From Bacteroidota bacterium (GTDB taxonomy: Bacteria; Bacteroidota; Bacteroidia; Bacteroidales; B18-G4), in the NCBI GenBank assembly GCA_013202965.1, contig JABMQZ010000125.1:1-47174 (forward strand): a stretch of 47,174 nucleotides of DNA, in the 5' to 3' direction. Below, in pieces: positions 10,487-20,785 of the stretch. The translations under genes were made by a program, and so were the position numbers. Positions within the stretch are counted from its first letter, which is position 1, and each line of letters starts with the position of its first letter. The notes beneath the pieces are model-generated. The model was not told where the DNA came from. It searched no databases and saw nothing but the letters and a program-made list of their open reading frames with translations.

Positions 10487-11935
10487 ATGCAGCGAAAATT
10501 TATTACCAATCTGATCTTATTACTTTCCCTGAACCTGCTGATAAAGCCGTTCTGGATCCTGGGCATTGACCGTTCGGTTCAAAACCTGGTAGGTTTGGAG
10601 ACATATGGGTTCTACTTCGTAGTCTTTAATTTCTCCTTTCTTTTCAACATCCTCCTTGATCTTGGGATCACCAATTTCAATAACCGCAATATAGCCCAGC
10701 ACCGCCATTTGCTGAACAAGCACTTCTCACGGATCATTGTGGTGCGCTTTATGCTGGCCATACTGTACCTCATCGTTACCTTCACCGCTGCCCTGATCTA
10801 CGGTTTCAATGCGGAACAGTTGTACCTGCTTGGATGGATCGCGTTCAACCAGTTTCTGCTATCACTTATTCTATACCTGCGCTCGAACATCTCGGGATTA
10901 CTCCTCCTCCGGACCGACAGCCTCATCTCTGTGCTTGACAGATTGCTCATGATACTGTTTTGTGCTGTATTGCTCTGGGGGAATGTTACCAGCCAGGCAT
11001 TCAGGATTGAGTGGTTTGTTTATGCACAGACAGCAGCCTATCTTATTACCGCCCTGATCGCATTCTCTATTGTAATGGTGAAGGCAGAATTCAAGCGGGT
11101 TTACTGGAACTGGCCATTTTTCGTGATGATCCTAAAGCAAAGCCTGCCTTTTGCCACCCTGGTACTCATGATGTCGTTTTATAATCGTATCGACCCCGTC
11201 CTTATTAACAAGATCCTTCCTGATCCTGTTGGGGCGATACAAGCAGGCATTTATGCCCAGGCGTTCCGGCTTTTCGATGCAGCAAACCAGATTGCATTCT
11301 TATTTGCTGTATTGCTGTTGCCGATATTCTCGAATATGATCAAAAACAAAAAGCCGATTGTACATATTGTAAAACTGGCTTTCTCCCTCCTCTTTACGAT
11401 CTCTGTAACCGTAGCTTTAAGTTCGTTTTTCTACGCTTCGGAAATCATGACAATGCTGTATCCGGGTGCAAATATCGAATCTTCCCGGATCCTGAGCATA
11501 TTGATGTTTGGCTTTATTGCTGTATCAGGAATATATGTGTTCGGCACACTTCTGACTGCCAATGGCAGCCTGAAACAATTAAATATCATTGCCGGATCGG
11601 CTATAGCCCTGAACCTTATTTTTAATCTTATTTTAATACCACAAATACAGGCAGTTGGTTCTGCTTATGCCAGTTTGTCTGCACAAGCTATCTCAGTGAT
11701 CCTGCAGGTGCTCATCGTACAGAGGATTTTCAAATTCAGGATAAACTACAATTACTTGCTTTCTCTGATTGCGTTTGCCACCGGGGTCACCCTGGCCGGA
11801 TATTTCACCAACTCCTTTGCATACAACTGGATCATTAACCTGGCCCTTATGTTGTCAATTTCATTTCTCCTGGCATGGACACTGGGGCTGCTTAGCATCA
11901 GAGGGTTTATAAACATCATTAAGAATAAGGAATAG
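10487..11935 (+). CDS. oligosaccharide flippase (Wzx/MATE-like)
   Basis: 482 aa polytopic protein with polysaccharide-exporter pattern; beside GT, Wzz and ligase genes. Confidence 0.85.
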   Translation: MQRKFITNLILLLSLNLLIKPFWILGIDRSVQNLVGLETYGFYFVVFNFSFLFNILLDLGITNFNNRNIAQHRHLLNKHFSRIIVVRFMLAILYLIVTFTAALIYGFNAEQLYLLGWIAFNQFLLSLILYLRSNISGLLLLRTDSLISVLDRLLMILFCAVLLWGNVTSQAFRIEWFVYAQTAAYLITALIAFSIVMVKAEFKRVYWNWPFFVMILKQSLPFATLVLMMSFYNRIDPVLINKILPDPVGAIQAGIYAQAFRLFDAANQIAFLFAVLLLPIFSNMIKNKKPIVHIVKLAFSLLFTISVTVALSSFFYASEIMTMLYPGANIESSRILSILMFGFIAVSGIYVFGTLLTANGSLKQLNIIAGSAIALNLIFNLILIPQIQAVGSAYASLSAQAISVILQVLIVQRIFKFRINYNYLLSLIAFATGVTLAGYFTNSFAYNWIINLALMLSISFLLAWTLGLLSIRGFINIIKNKE

Positions 11936-11974
11936 CGAATCAAGGGATAAAATCGTGAAATGCTTATCATTCAA

Positions 11975-12005
11975 TTGGTGCATTGAAATAAATTTCCTAA
12001 TTTTG
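11975..12005 (+). promoter_or_regulatory. candidate Bacteroidetes sigma-ABfr promoter (TTG-N20-TAATTTTG)
   Basis: TTG at 11975-11977 and TAATTTTG at 11998-12005 match the TTG / TAnnTTTG consensus; upstream of the Wzz ORF. Confidence 0.5.
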
Positions 12006-12035
12006 ACCCCTTAATTAAATTTTAGAACTAACAAG

Positions 12036-14267
12036 ATGGTAAGTAAGTTTACAGAAAACGGCGACTTTGACTCCTCTGGTTTCATTTATTTCCTCTATTA
12101 CTGGAGGAAACCGCTGATCATCATTACCCTGCTTGCGATAGCTGCTTCCATATTATTTTCCTCACCACTTTTCATAAATCCCAAATACAAGTCTACGGTC
12201 ATTCTTTTCCCTGTAGCCACGAATTCAATTTCTAAGGCGCTGATCAGTCAGCAATCAGGGATCAAGGAAGATGTGCTTGGTTTTGGTGAAGAAGAACAGG
12301 CAGAGCAGATGTTGCAGATACTGAGTTCTAACAAGATCAGGGACAGGGTAGTGCAAAAGTTCAATCTGATGGAACATTACAGGATCAACCCGGAGTCGGA
12401 GTATAAGAATACCCGCCTGTACAGGGAGTTTGTAAGTAATGTGTCTTTCAGGCGTACTGAGTATATGGCAGTGAAAATTTCCGTTCTTGATGAGGACCCG
12501 CAAATGGCGGCCGATATCGCCAATACCATTGCCGAACTCCTGGATTCAACAAAAACCCTGATGCAGAAAGAAAGGGCGATGAGGGCTTTTAATATCGTTG
12601 AAAAAGAATATATTAGTCTTCAGGCTGAAATCACGGGGATCGTCGATTCCCTGAGAGTGATCGGGAAGCTGGGTGTAAATGATTATGAATCGCAAGCGGA
12701 AGTGATTAACCAGCAATTGGCAATAGCTCTTCGCAACGGCGACATGGTTGCAGTACGTGCCCTTGAGCAAAGACTTGAAGTGCTTGCTGAATATGGCGGG
12801 ACCTTTCTCTCCCTGAAAAATGCCCTGGAATTTAAGTCTGAACAGCTAAGCCTTCTCAAGGCAAAATACCAGGAAGCCAAAGTAGACGCCGAAGAGGAGC
12901 TGCCACAAAAATTCATTGTAAGCTCGGCCTACAAGGCAGAACAGAAATCATACCCGATCCGCTGGATCATTGTTGTGATTTCGACACTATCAGCTTTGTT
13001 ACTGGCCATACTGGTGATCATCATCATTGAGAATTTTGCAAAAATCAAAAAAAAAAGCCTTAAGCTAAAACTATGGTCATATGATAATCTGGCCGTCTTC
13101 GACCGGGAGAAACCAACTGAAGAAAGAAAAGAAAAGAAAGTGACAGTACAGGAAGAAAAAGTTCCTGAACCCGTGATAGAAAAAAAACCTGAAGAGGAAA
13201 CTCCGCCGGTTCACAAGCCTGAAGCGCTTAAAGAAATAATAAAAGAAGAAAATAAAAAAACATCTGAATCATCACAAGAAAAATCATATAATAAGTCTGA
13301 GATGAAAACGTATTACGATAATTCCAGCCTGTTGGGCATAATCTTTAAATGGTGGATACATATTGCTGTTATTACTGTCGTCGCACTGCTGCTTGGCGTA
13401 CTGTTTTCCAGCCCGATGTTCATTACTCCCAAGTATAAATCTTATGCTGTTGTATATCCTGCCAATATTTCACCTTATTCCGATGAGAGCGAAACAGAGC
13501 AGATGTTACAACTGCTGCATTCAAAAGATATCAAGGACAGCGTGATCAAACATTTCGATCTTGCCGCACACTATGGGGTTGACAGCAATTTCAAATACTT
13601 TTATTCTACCATTTATTATATGTTCGGGCAAAATGTGAGCATCAACAAGACACCTTACGAATCGGTTGATATCACTGTGCTGGATAAAGATCCTCTTATG
13701 GCCAACAACATGGTGAATGCCATCATCGATTATTATAACAAGAAAGTAAGGCAGATCCATAACGACAAATATCTTGAAGTGATCAGGATGTATGATGCCA
13801 TTATAGAAAAAAAACAGGCACATATTGATTCATTAAAACACCGTCTCTACATTCTTGGCACCGAATACGGACTTCTTGATTATAATGCCCAGGCAGTTGA
13901 AATCACCAAAGGCTATCTGCGCACTGTCATGGGAGCTACTTCCACCAGCATCAACCAACGCGAAGTGATGAGGCTCAAGGCCAACATTGAAGAGCATGGC
14001 GGGGAACTTATTGAAATCGTTGAATCGATCAAGAATGAAGCACAGAACTTCTCCATGTTGAAAGTGGATTATGAGAATACGGTTCGTTTTTATACGGATG
14101 AATTGACTTACGCCAATGTCATCACTCCGCCTTATCCTTCTGACAAAAAGGCTTATCCGGTTCGTTGGCTGATCGTTGTATTCACAATGATCGCAACGTT
14201 TTTTCTAAGCATTATCATCATCCTTATTATTGAGCGATACCGACACCAATTCCGGATAAAGAAGTAA
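12036..14267 (+). CDS. tandem Wzz-type chain-length determinant fusion
   Basis: Two similar halves: 'WRKPLIIITLLAIAASILFSSPLFINPKYKSTVILFPV..EQAEQMLQILSSNKIRDRVVQKFNLMEHYRI' and 'WWIHIAVITVVALLLGVLFSSPMFITPKYKSYAVVYPA..SETEQMLQLLHSKDIKDSVIKHFDLAAHYGV'; each ends 'AYPVRW/SYPIRW'+TM; charged linker between. Confidence 0.88.
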   Translation: MVSKFTENGDFDSSGFIYFLYYWRKPLIIITLLAIAASILFSSPLFINPKYKSTVILFPVATNSISKALISQQSGIKEDVLGFGEEEQAEQMLQILSSNKIRDRVVQKFNLMEHYRINPESEYKNTRLYREFVSNVSFRRTEYMAVKISVLDEDPQMAADIANTIAELLDSTKTLMQKERAMRAFNIVEKEYISLQAEITGIVDSLRVIGKLGVNDYESQAEVINQQLAIALRNGDMVAVRALEQRLEVLAEYGGTFLSLKNALEFKSEQLSLLKAKYQEAKVDAEEELPQKFIVSSAYKAEQKSYPIRWIIVVISTLSALLLAILVIIIIENFAKIKKKSLKLKLWSYDNLAVFDREKPTEERKEKKVTVQEEKVPEPVIEKKPEEETPPVHKPEALKEIIKEENKKTSESSQEKSYNKSEMKTYYDNSSLLGIIFKWWIHIAVITVVALLLGVLFSSPMFITPKYKSYAVVYPANISPYSDESETEQMLQLLHSKDIKDSVIKHFDLAAHYGVDSNFKYFYSTIYYMFGQNVSINKTPYESVDITVLDKDPLMANNMVNAIIDYYNKKVRQIHNDKYLEVIRMYDAIIEKKQAHIDSLKHRLYILGTEYGLLDYNAQAVEITKGYLRTVMGATSTSINQREVMRLKANIEEHGGELIEIVESIKNEAQNFSMLKVDYENTVRFYTDELTYANVITPPYPSDKKAYPVRWLIVVFTMIATFFLSIIIILIIERYRHQFRIKK

Positions 14268-14292
14268 ACCTAATCCAAGCGTACTCTTGAAT

Positions 14293-15726
14293 ATGATCGA
14301 GAAATATAAGGTCTATATAGTCTATGCGGTAAGTCTTGCATTTATTGTATTGAACTGTTACCTGATCATACTTGACAAGTATTATGGACTGCTTGCTCCA
14401 TTGCTGCTGATATTCCTGTTTCTCTACATTTTCTCACTCGACAAGCTCATCCTGCTGATCACTTTTCTGACACCGATTGCTATCAACTACAAGGATCCGG
14501 ATCTTGGGGTTGGGATATCACTTCCCACCGAACCTCTTCTACTGGGGGTACTGGTGGTTTTTATTCTTAAATTGTTTTATGATGGTGGCTTTAACAGGAA
14601 GATCGTCAGTCATCCGGTAAGCATTGCCATCATCATTAATCTGATATGGCTGGGGTTAACCATGTTCACAAGTGAAATCCCGCTGGTATCTGTAAAGTTT
14701 CTTATTGCAAGGCTGTGGTTTATTATTCCATTTTATTTCATCGGCATACTGGTTTTCAAGAAAGTCAAAAACATCAAACTATTCAATTGGCTGTATATCG
14801 TTGCGCTGCTGATGATTATTATTTACACCATATTCAACCATGCTGGTTTTGGCTTCGACAAGCCTTCCAGCAATATGGTGATGAAGCCCTTTTACAATGA
14901 CCATACTGCATACGGAGCAGTGATCGCAATGTTTTTACCTTTCTTTCTCGGTTTCAGTATCAGCAAGAATTACAACAATTCACAACGTCTGGCGAATTTC
15001 ATAGTCTTATTCATTTTGATCCTTGGAATTATTTTTTCTTACAGCCGGGCAGCGTGGATCAGTGTGGCCTTTGCCCTGATGGTGTATGGCATCATTGCCA
15101 TGAAAATAAAATTCAGGTGGGTCATGGCCGGTTTCTTTGTTCTTGCAGGCCTGTTCTACATATTCTCCTTCCAACTAATAGACCGTTTGGAGCGGAACAA
15201 GCAGGATTCCTCCACCAATTTCACAGAGCACATCCAGTCTATGTCGAATATTTCATCGGATGCATCAAACCTTGAACGCATCAACAGGTGGAATTCTGCC
15301 CTCAGGCTGTTCGAGGAACGGCCTTTCTGGGGATGGGGACCGGGAACTTACCAGTTTGTTTATGCTCCCTTCCAAAGGTCGAAAGAAAAAACAATTATCA
15401 GCACCAATGCCGGTGATATGGGGAATGCTCACAGCGAATATATAGGCCCCCTCTCGGAATCCGGGATATTGGGTATGCTGACATTTATCGCTATCGTGAT
15501 CGCGGTTTCCATTACCGGCCTGAGAGTCTATAAACGTGCTGAATCCAAAGAGGTGAAACTGATCAGTCTGGTGATACTATTGGGGCTGATGTCATATTTT
15601 GCCCATGGCCTGCTCAATAATTTTCTCGATACCGACAAGGCATCGGTTCCCTTCTGGGGCTTTATTGGGATACTGGTATCGTTAGACCTATATCATACCA
15701 GGAAAAAGGAAGAGGTTTCTGAATAA
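14293..15726 (+). CDS. O-antigen ligase/polymerase family protein
   Basis: Polytopic; periplasmic-loop motif 'RINRWNSALRLFEERPFWGWGPGTYQFVYAPFQ'. ATG at 14293 preferred over the TTG at 14287. Confidence 0.85.
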   Translation: MIEKYKVYIVYAVSLAFIVLNCYLIILDKYYGLLAPLLLIFLFLYIFSLDKLILLITFLTPIAINYKDPDLGVGISLPTEPLLLGVLVVFILKLFYDGGFNRKIVSHPVSIAIIINLIWLGLTMFTSEIPLVSVKFLIARLWFIIPFYFIGILVFKKVKNIKLFNWLYIVALLMIIIYTIFNHAGFGFDKPSSNMVMKPFYNDHTAYGAVIAMFLPFFLGFSISKNYNNSQRLANFIVLFILILGIIFSYSRAAWISVAFALMVYGIIAMKIKFRWVMAGFFVLAGLFYIFSFQLIDRLERNKQDSSTNFTEHIQSMSNISSDASNLERINRWNSALRLFEERPFWGWGPGTYQFVYAPFQRSKEKTIISTNAGDMGNAHSEYIGPLSESGILGMLTFIAIVIAVSITGLRVYKRAESKEVKLISLVILLGLMSYFAHGLLNNFLDTDKASVPFWGFIGILVSLDLYHTRKKEEVSE

Positions 15727-15734
15727 ACAGGGTT

Positions 15735-15780
15735 GAAATCAGAAATCAGATACCAGAAATCAGATACCAGAAATCAGAAT
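15735..15780. repeat. heptamer array GAAATCA/GATACCA
   Basis: GAAATCA GAAATCA GATACCA GAAATCA GATACCA GAAATCA GAAT, exact 7-nt register, in a convergent intergenic region. Confidence 0.95.
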
Positions 15781-15786
15781 TTTCTT

Positions 15787-16722
15787 TTAAAGCTTGCGAA
15801 CTTTTTCCCAAATTTCGGGTAGTTTCTTTATTAATGCCATCTGCTGCCAGGCTTTGCGGACTTCCATGGCAGGTGCTCCGAAGTATACTTTTCCGCCTTC
15901 CAGGGATTTATCGGCACCGGAAGTTGCCAGTATTACAGCCCCTTCTCCAATTACCAAATCCTTGTCGATAACGACCTTCGCCCATATGATCACATTATCT
16001 TCAATCCTGGTAACACCGGCAATAGCAGTATATGCACCGATCAGGCAAAAACGGCCGATCTGTGTATCATGGCCTACCTGTACGTGGTTGTCGAATTTTG
16101 TATAATCGCCTACACGTGTATCTCCGGTAACGCCCTTATCAATTGAAGTACATGCACCGATCTCCACATGATTGCCTATGATCACGCGACCCACTGAGTG
16201 AAACTTCAGGGTTTCGCCTTTTCTTTTCTGGAAGTAAAAGCCATCAGCACCAATCACAGCCCCGGAGTGGATCACGACATGATCTCCGAGTTCACAATGA
16301 TCATAGATGGAAGCATTGGCATGGATCAGGCAGTTCTTCCCGATCTTCACATGATTTCCGACAAAAGCACCGGGCTGGATCACGGTACCCTCCCCAATCT
16401 CCGCTGTGGGGCTCAGCATCCCGCCAGCCGGTTCAAAAGGGCGGAAATGATTGCTCAGCTTATTAAAATCTACAAAAGGATCATCAGAAATGATCAGGCC
16501 TTTTCCTTCCGGGCATTCCACCTCTTTGTTGATGAGGATGGTAGTAGCATCAGAATTCAGCACTTTGTCGTAGTATTTCGGATGGTCTACAAAGGACAGG
16601 TCACCGGCTTCAACCATATGCAGCTCGTTCAGGCCGCTGATCACATGATCGGGATCGCCAATAAATTTTGCATTTAGAAATTCGCTGACCTGCTTCAGGC
16701 TTTGTGCTGCTGGAAATTTCAT
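15787..16722 (-). CDS. LpxD-like left-handed beta-helix acyltransferase (second copy)
   Basis: Hexapeptide repeats and LpxD-like N-terminus 'SLKQVSEFLNAKFIGDPDHVISGLNELHMVEAGDLSFVDHPKYYDKV'. Confidence 0.85.
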   Translation of the reverse strand: MKFPAAQSLKQVSEFLNAKFIGDPDHVISGLNELHMVEAGDLSFVDHPKYYDKVLNSDATTILINKEVECPEGKGLIISDDPFVDFNKLSNHFRPFEPAGGMLSPTAEIGEGTVIQPGAFVGNHVKIGKNCLIHANASIYDHCELGDHVVIHSGAVIGADGFYFQKRKGETLKFHSVGRVIIGNHVEIGACTSIDKGVTGDTRVGDYTKFDNHVQVGHDTQIGRFCLIGAYTAIAGVTRIEDNVIIWAKVVIDKDLVIGEGAVILATSGADKSLEGGKVYFGAPAMEVRKAWQQMALIKKLPEIWEKVRKL

Positions 16723-16802
16723 GATTTACGTTTTTCTCCCATTGTCCGGATTGCTAAATAAGCTGCAAACAGGATGGATGTAATGTTTATAAGAACTTTG
16801 TA

Positions 16803-17369
16803 CTATGCTTTGACCCTCTCGGAATATTGCCCGGTCCTGGTATCGACTTTGATAAGATCACCTGTGTTGATAAACAGCGGAACCTTTACCTTGGCGCCTG
16901 TCTCAACAGTAGCTTCCTTCATCACATTGGTAGCTGTATTCCCTCTTTCCCCCGGCTCAGTGTAGGTGATTTCCAGAACAACATATGCCGGCATTTCACA
17001 GGCGATCGGAGATTCGGTTTCAGTATGGTAAGAGATCTCCACTATCTGACCTTCTTTAAGGAATTCGGAAGCAGAAATGAGTTCTTCCCCGATGAAAGTC
17101 TGTTCAAAGGTTTCCTGATTCATAAAATGATAGAATTCACCATCATTATAGAGATACTGATAAGAACGTCTTTCAACCCTTTGCACATTGATTTTCATTC
17201 CGGCAACAAAAGTATTTGGCAGCACCTTGCCGGTTTTAACATTTTTAAGTTTCGTCCTGACAAAGGCTGCACCTTTTCCGGGATTTACATGCTGGAATTC
17301 AATAATGGAATATAGTTGTCCGTTAAACTCTATAACCAATCCGTTTCTAAAATCTGCTGTTGTTGCCAT
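16803..17369 (-). CDS. efp: elongation factor P
   Basis: 'IIEFQHVNPGKGAAFVRTKLKNVKTGKVLPNTF'; 188 aa. Confidence 0.97.
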   Translation of the reverse strand: MATTADFRNGLVIEFNGQLYSIIEFQHVNPGKGAAFVRTKLKNVKTGKVLPNTFVAGMKINVQRVERRSYQYLYNDGEFYHFMNQETFEQTFIGEELISASEFLKEGQIVEISYHTETESPIACEMPAYVVLEITYTEPGERGNTATNVMKEATVETGAKVKVPLFINTGDLIKVDTRTGQYSERVKA

Positions 17370-17390
17370 CTTCTTAAATTATATTTATGA

Positions 17391-18185
17391 TCAGTCCTGT
17401 TTCTGGAATTTACTGTATCCCTTCATGATACCCCTGGTGGATTTGGAGATAAAAGACAGGATCTCATCCCTTTCAGGTGTTGCAGGCACATCGGCTTCAA
17501 TGATGTTCACTGCCTGTGAGACATTGAGTCCTTTCAGGTAGATCATTCTGTAAATATTCTGTACATCGTTGATCTGTTCATTTGTGAAGCCTCTTCTTCT
17601 CAATCCGATGGAATTCACACCAACATATGACAATGGTTCCCTCGCCCCTTTGGTATAGGGAGGGACATCTTTTCTTATAAGTGCACCACCGGAGATCATG
17701 CTGTGTTTTCCGATCTGAACAAACTGATGAATGGCTGCCAGTCCGCCAATAATGGCGTAATCGTCAATGAATATATGACCGGCCAGGGTAGCTGCATTGG
17801 CAAGGATCACATTATCGCCAATGATGCAATCATGCGCCACATGAACATAAGCCATCAGCAGGCAATTATTCCCGACAACGGTTTCATAATTTGCTTTGGT
17901 ACCACGATTGATCGTCACAAACTCCCTTATGGTGGTATTATTCCCGATCTTAACAATGGTTTCTTCCCCATCGAACTTCAGGTCCTGGGGGATGGCAGCG
18001 ATCACGGCACCGGGAAAGATCCGGCAATTTTTGCCGATACGTGCACCTTCCATAATGGTGACATGTGCACCTATCCAGGTGCCTCCTTCAATTACCACAT
18101 TTTTCTCAATGTTAACAAAAGGTTCAATGACAACCGTGTTGGCCACTTTGGCCTGGGGATGTACATATGCTAGAGGTTGATTCAT
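17391..18185 (-). CDS. lpxA: acyl-ACP-UDP-N-acetylglucosamine O-acyltransferase
   Basis: Hexapeptide repeats, 'ANAATLAGHIFIDDYAIIGGLAAIHQFVQIGKHSMISGG', 'GLRRRGF'. Confidence 0.95.
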   Translation of the reverse strand: MNQPLAYVHPQAKVANTVVIEPFVNIEKNVVIEGGTWIGAHVTIMEGARIGKNCRIFPGAVIAAIPQDLKFDGEETIVKIGNNTTIREFVTINRGTKANYETVVGNNCLLMAYVHVAHDCIIGDNVILANAATLAGHIFIDDYAIIGGLAAIHQFVQIGKHSMISGGALIRKDVPPYTKGAREPLSYVGVNSIGLRRRGFTNEQINDVQNIYRMIYLKGLNVSQAVNIIEADVPATPERDEILSFISKSTRGIMKGYSKFQKQD

Positions 18186-19600
18186 TTTCCTGGGTTGTTT
18201 GTTGTTTCTTCTATTCTTGTTATAGATGCCATCATTTTTGCTTCCGTCACAACCTTACCATTGACATAAGCAATGCCATGCATATACCCGATTCCCCTGC
18301 TGACAGGTTTGATCAACTTGCTGTAAAAGACAATAGTATCACCGGGTTCAACCCTCTTCCTGAACTTAGCCTCCTCGATTTTTAAAAAGAGTGTCAAATA
18401 ATTTTCCGGGTCAGGAACGGCCGTCAAAAGAAGGATGCCACTTGTCTGGGCCATGGCTTCAATCTGAATTACGCCGGGCATCACCGGATCTCCGGGAAAA
18501 TGTCCTACAAAAAAAGGTTCATTCATTGTAACATTCTTCACCCCTACAATATAGTCTTCACCCATCTCCAGTATCTTATCAACAAAAAGAAATGGTGGAC
18601 GGTGCGGCAGGATGTTAAGGATGTCGTTAATGTCATACAAGGGCTTCTTGTTTACATCAATCGAAAATGATTTATTCATCTTTTTTCTGTTGTTTATATG
18701 TTTTTTAATGAGTTTTCCCAATTCCACATTCGCTGCATGACCCGGTCTGCGGGCAATGATATGGGCCTTGAGTGGTTTACCAAGCAATGCAAGGTCACCA
18801 AGAAGATCAAGTAGTTTATGACGTGCAGGTTCGTTGCGGTGATGCAATTCAAGGTTGTTCAGTATGCCTTCCTGCAGCACCTCCATCCTTGGTTTTTTGA
18901 ACAGGTCGGCAAGGCGGTCGAGTTCCTCCTGTGAAATAATCCTGTTCACAAAAACAATGGCGTTGCTCAAATCTCCACCCTTGATGAGATTATTGCTCAA
19001 AAGGTATTCCAACTCATGTAGAAAGACAAAGGTGCGGGAATCTGAGATTTCTTCTTTGAAATCCTTTATATCCTCAAGCAGTGCATATTGTGTTCCCAAT
19101 ACCCTGGTCTCGAAATTGATCATAACAGAAACCTTGAAGGTATCGCTTGGAATGGCAATCAGCTCAACTTTGTTTTCCTCGTCAGTATAAATGATATTGG
19201 AATCGATCTCAATGTACTCCCGAATTGCATCCTGCTCTTCAATACCTGATTGGTTCAAAGCATCGACAAATGACTTCGAACTTCCGTCCATGATGGGGGG
19301 CTCTCCCTGGTTAAGGTCGATTAAAAGGTTATCGATGCCCAGGCCGGTAACGGCGGCAAGCACATGTTCAGAGGTGTATATCATGGCTCCGTTCTGTTGG
19401 AGCGAAGTTCCCCTGGACGTATCCACCACGTTATCAAGGCTGGCATCAATGACAGGCTGCCCTTCCAGATCAAGCCTTCTGAATTTTAATCCGTGCCCGG
19501 CAGGTGCAGGGTTAAAAGTAAGTGTAACATTATTGCCGGTATGCAGGCCTGCGCCTTTGACAGATGTTAGCTTTTTTATGGTTCTTTGTTTTTCGCTCAT
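18182..19600 (-). CDS. lpxC-fabZ: bifunctional UDP-3-O-acyl-N-acetylglucosamine deacetylase / 3-hydroxyacyl-ACP dehydratase
   Basis: LpxC half 'TSVKGAGLHTG..STSEHVLAA' style and 'HKLLDLLGDLALLG'; FabZ half 'ILPHRPPFLFVDKI', 'FFVGHFPGDPVMPGVIQIEAMAQTSG'. Confidence 0.96.
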   Translation of the reverse strand: MSEKQRTIKKLTSVKGAGLHTGNNVTLTFNPAPAGHGLKFRRLDLEGQPVIDASLDNVVDTSRGTSLQQNGAMIYTSEHVLAAVTGLGIDNLLIDLNQGEPPIMDGSSKSFVDALNQSGIEEQDAIREYIEIDSNIIYTDEENKVELIAIPSDTFKVSVMINFETRVLGTQYALLEDIKDFKEEISDSRTFVFLHELEYLLSNNLIKGGDLSNAIVFVNRIISQEELDRLADLFKKPRMEVLQEGILNNLELHHRNEPARHKLLDLLGDLALLGKPLKAHIIARRPGHAANVELGKLIKKHINNRKKMNKSFSIDVNKKPLYDINDILNILPHRPPFLFVDKILEMGEDYIVGVKNVTMNEPFFVGHFPGDPVMPGVIQIEAMAQTSGILLLTAVPDPENYLTLFLKIEEAKFRKRVEPGDTIVFYSKLIKPVSRGIGYMHGIAYVNGKVVTEAKMMASITRIEETTNNPGK

Positions 19601-19682
19601 GCCGGAATAACAAGGATTTTCAGAATTTCCGCAAAAGTAATAATTTTTGTAATAAGGTTAAGGAAGAAAATGACTAAGAGGA

Positions 19683-20714
19683 TCAGACTTTGCTGTCACC
19701 CAGCTTCTTTTCAAGATTATCAAGCCTTTCAACAATAGAATGCAGATTTTTAAAATGAATGGTAGACCTTATAAACTGCCTCCGGTCGATGGCGGGTGAG
19801 CCAATAATGATCTCCCCATCCTGGACATTGGCTACTACCCCAGCCTGTGCCCCGATTTTTACATTGTTCCCGATTTTAATATGGCCGATAAAGCCAACCT
19901 GCCCACCAATCATACAGTTCCGACCAATCTTGACAGAACCCGATATTCCCGCCTGGGCAGCAATAACGGTATTCTCGCCGATCTCCACATTATGTGCGAC
20001 CTGGATCAGGTTGTCAAGTTTTACACCTTTGCGGATGAAGGTAGAACCGATAGTAGCCCTGTCGATGGTGGTGTTGGATCCGATCTCAACATGGTCTTCG
20101 ATCACCACATTGCCAATCTGTGCCACCTTAACATACTCATTATTCTCTGTGGGTGCAAAGCCAAAGCCGTCACTACCAATAATCACACCGGAATGTATCC
20201 TGCAGTCCTTTCCGATCACGGTATCATGATAAAGCCTGACCCCTGCAAACACTATGCTCCCTTCGCCCAGCCTGGAATTATCCCCGATATATGTCTGAGG
20301 ATAGATCTTCACATCATCCCCAAGCACAACGTCCTTTCCGATATATGCAAAGTCTCCCACGTATGCATTTTCTCCAATTGTTGCTGATTCATGTATAAAG
20401 GCATTCTCGCTGATACCGGTCTTATCCAGTTTCATCTTATTATACATATCAAGCAATGTTGCAATTGCAAGGTATGGTTCTTCTACCCTGATGAGGGTTG
20501 TAGTGAGTTCCTTCTCTGGGCTAAAATCATTGCCCACGATCACCACATCCGCTCCCGTGGTATATATAAACGATTCATATTTCGGATTGGCAAGGAAGCT
20601 GAGCCCGCCTGTTTCGTCTCCATCGATCTTAATCACTCTGTCAATCGTAACATCGGGGTTTCCCTCGACCCGACCGCCTAATAATTCTGCTATCTTTTGG
20701 GCTGTAAATTCCAT
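19683..20714 (-). CDS. lpxD: UDP-3-O-(3-hydroxyacyl)glucosamine N-acyltransferase
   Basis: 'HSGVIIGSDGFGFAPTENNEYVKVAQIGNVVIEDHVEIGSNTTIDRATIG'. Confidence 0.96.
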   Translation of the reverse strand: MEFTAQKIAELLGGRVEGNPDVTIDRVIKIDGDETGGLSFLANPKYESFIYTTGADVVIVGNDFSPEKELTTTLIRVEEPYLAIATLLDMYNKMKLDKTGISENAFIHESATIGENAYVGDFAYIGKDVVLGDDVKIYPQTYIGDNSRLGEGSIVFAGVRLYHDTVIGKDCRIHSGVIIGSDGFGFAPTENNEYVKVAQIGNVVIEDHVEIGSNTTIDRATIGSTFIRKGVKLDNLIQVAHNVEIGENTVIAAQAGISGSVKIGRNCMIGGQVGFIGHIKIGNNVKIGAQAGVVANVQDGEIIIGSPAIDRRQFIRSTIHFKNLHSIVERLDNLEKKLGDSKV

Positions 20715-20785
20715 AGTTTTTCTCTTATTCCAATTTGCAATAATACGGCTTTATCAAATCTAAAAAATGTAATCTATACAAGGAT

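Noticed and set aside
15735-15780. CRISPR-like array
   Set aside because: Seven-nt contiguous units without spacers; no cas genes in the window.
19759-20387. Long antisense ORFs opposite lpxD (156 and 168 aa)
   Set aside because: They mirror the hexapeptide-repeat gene on the other strand; lpxD is clearly the real CDS.
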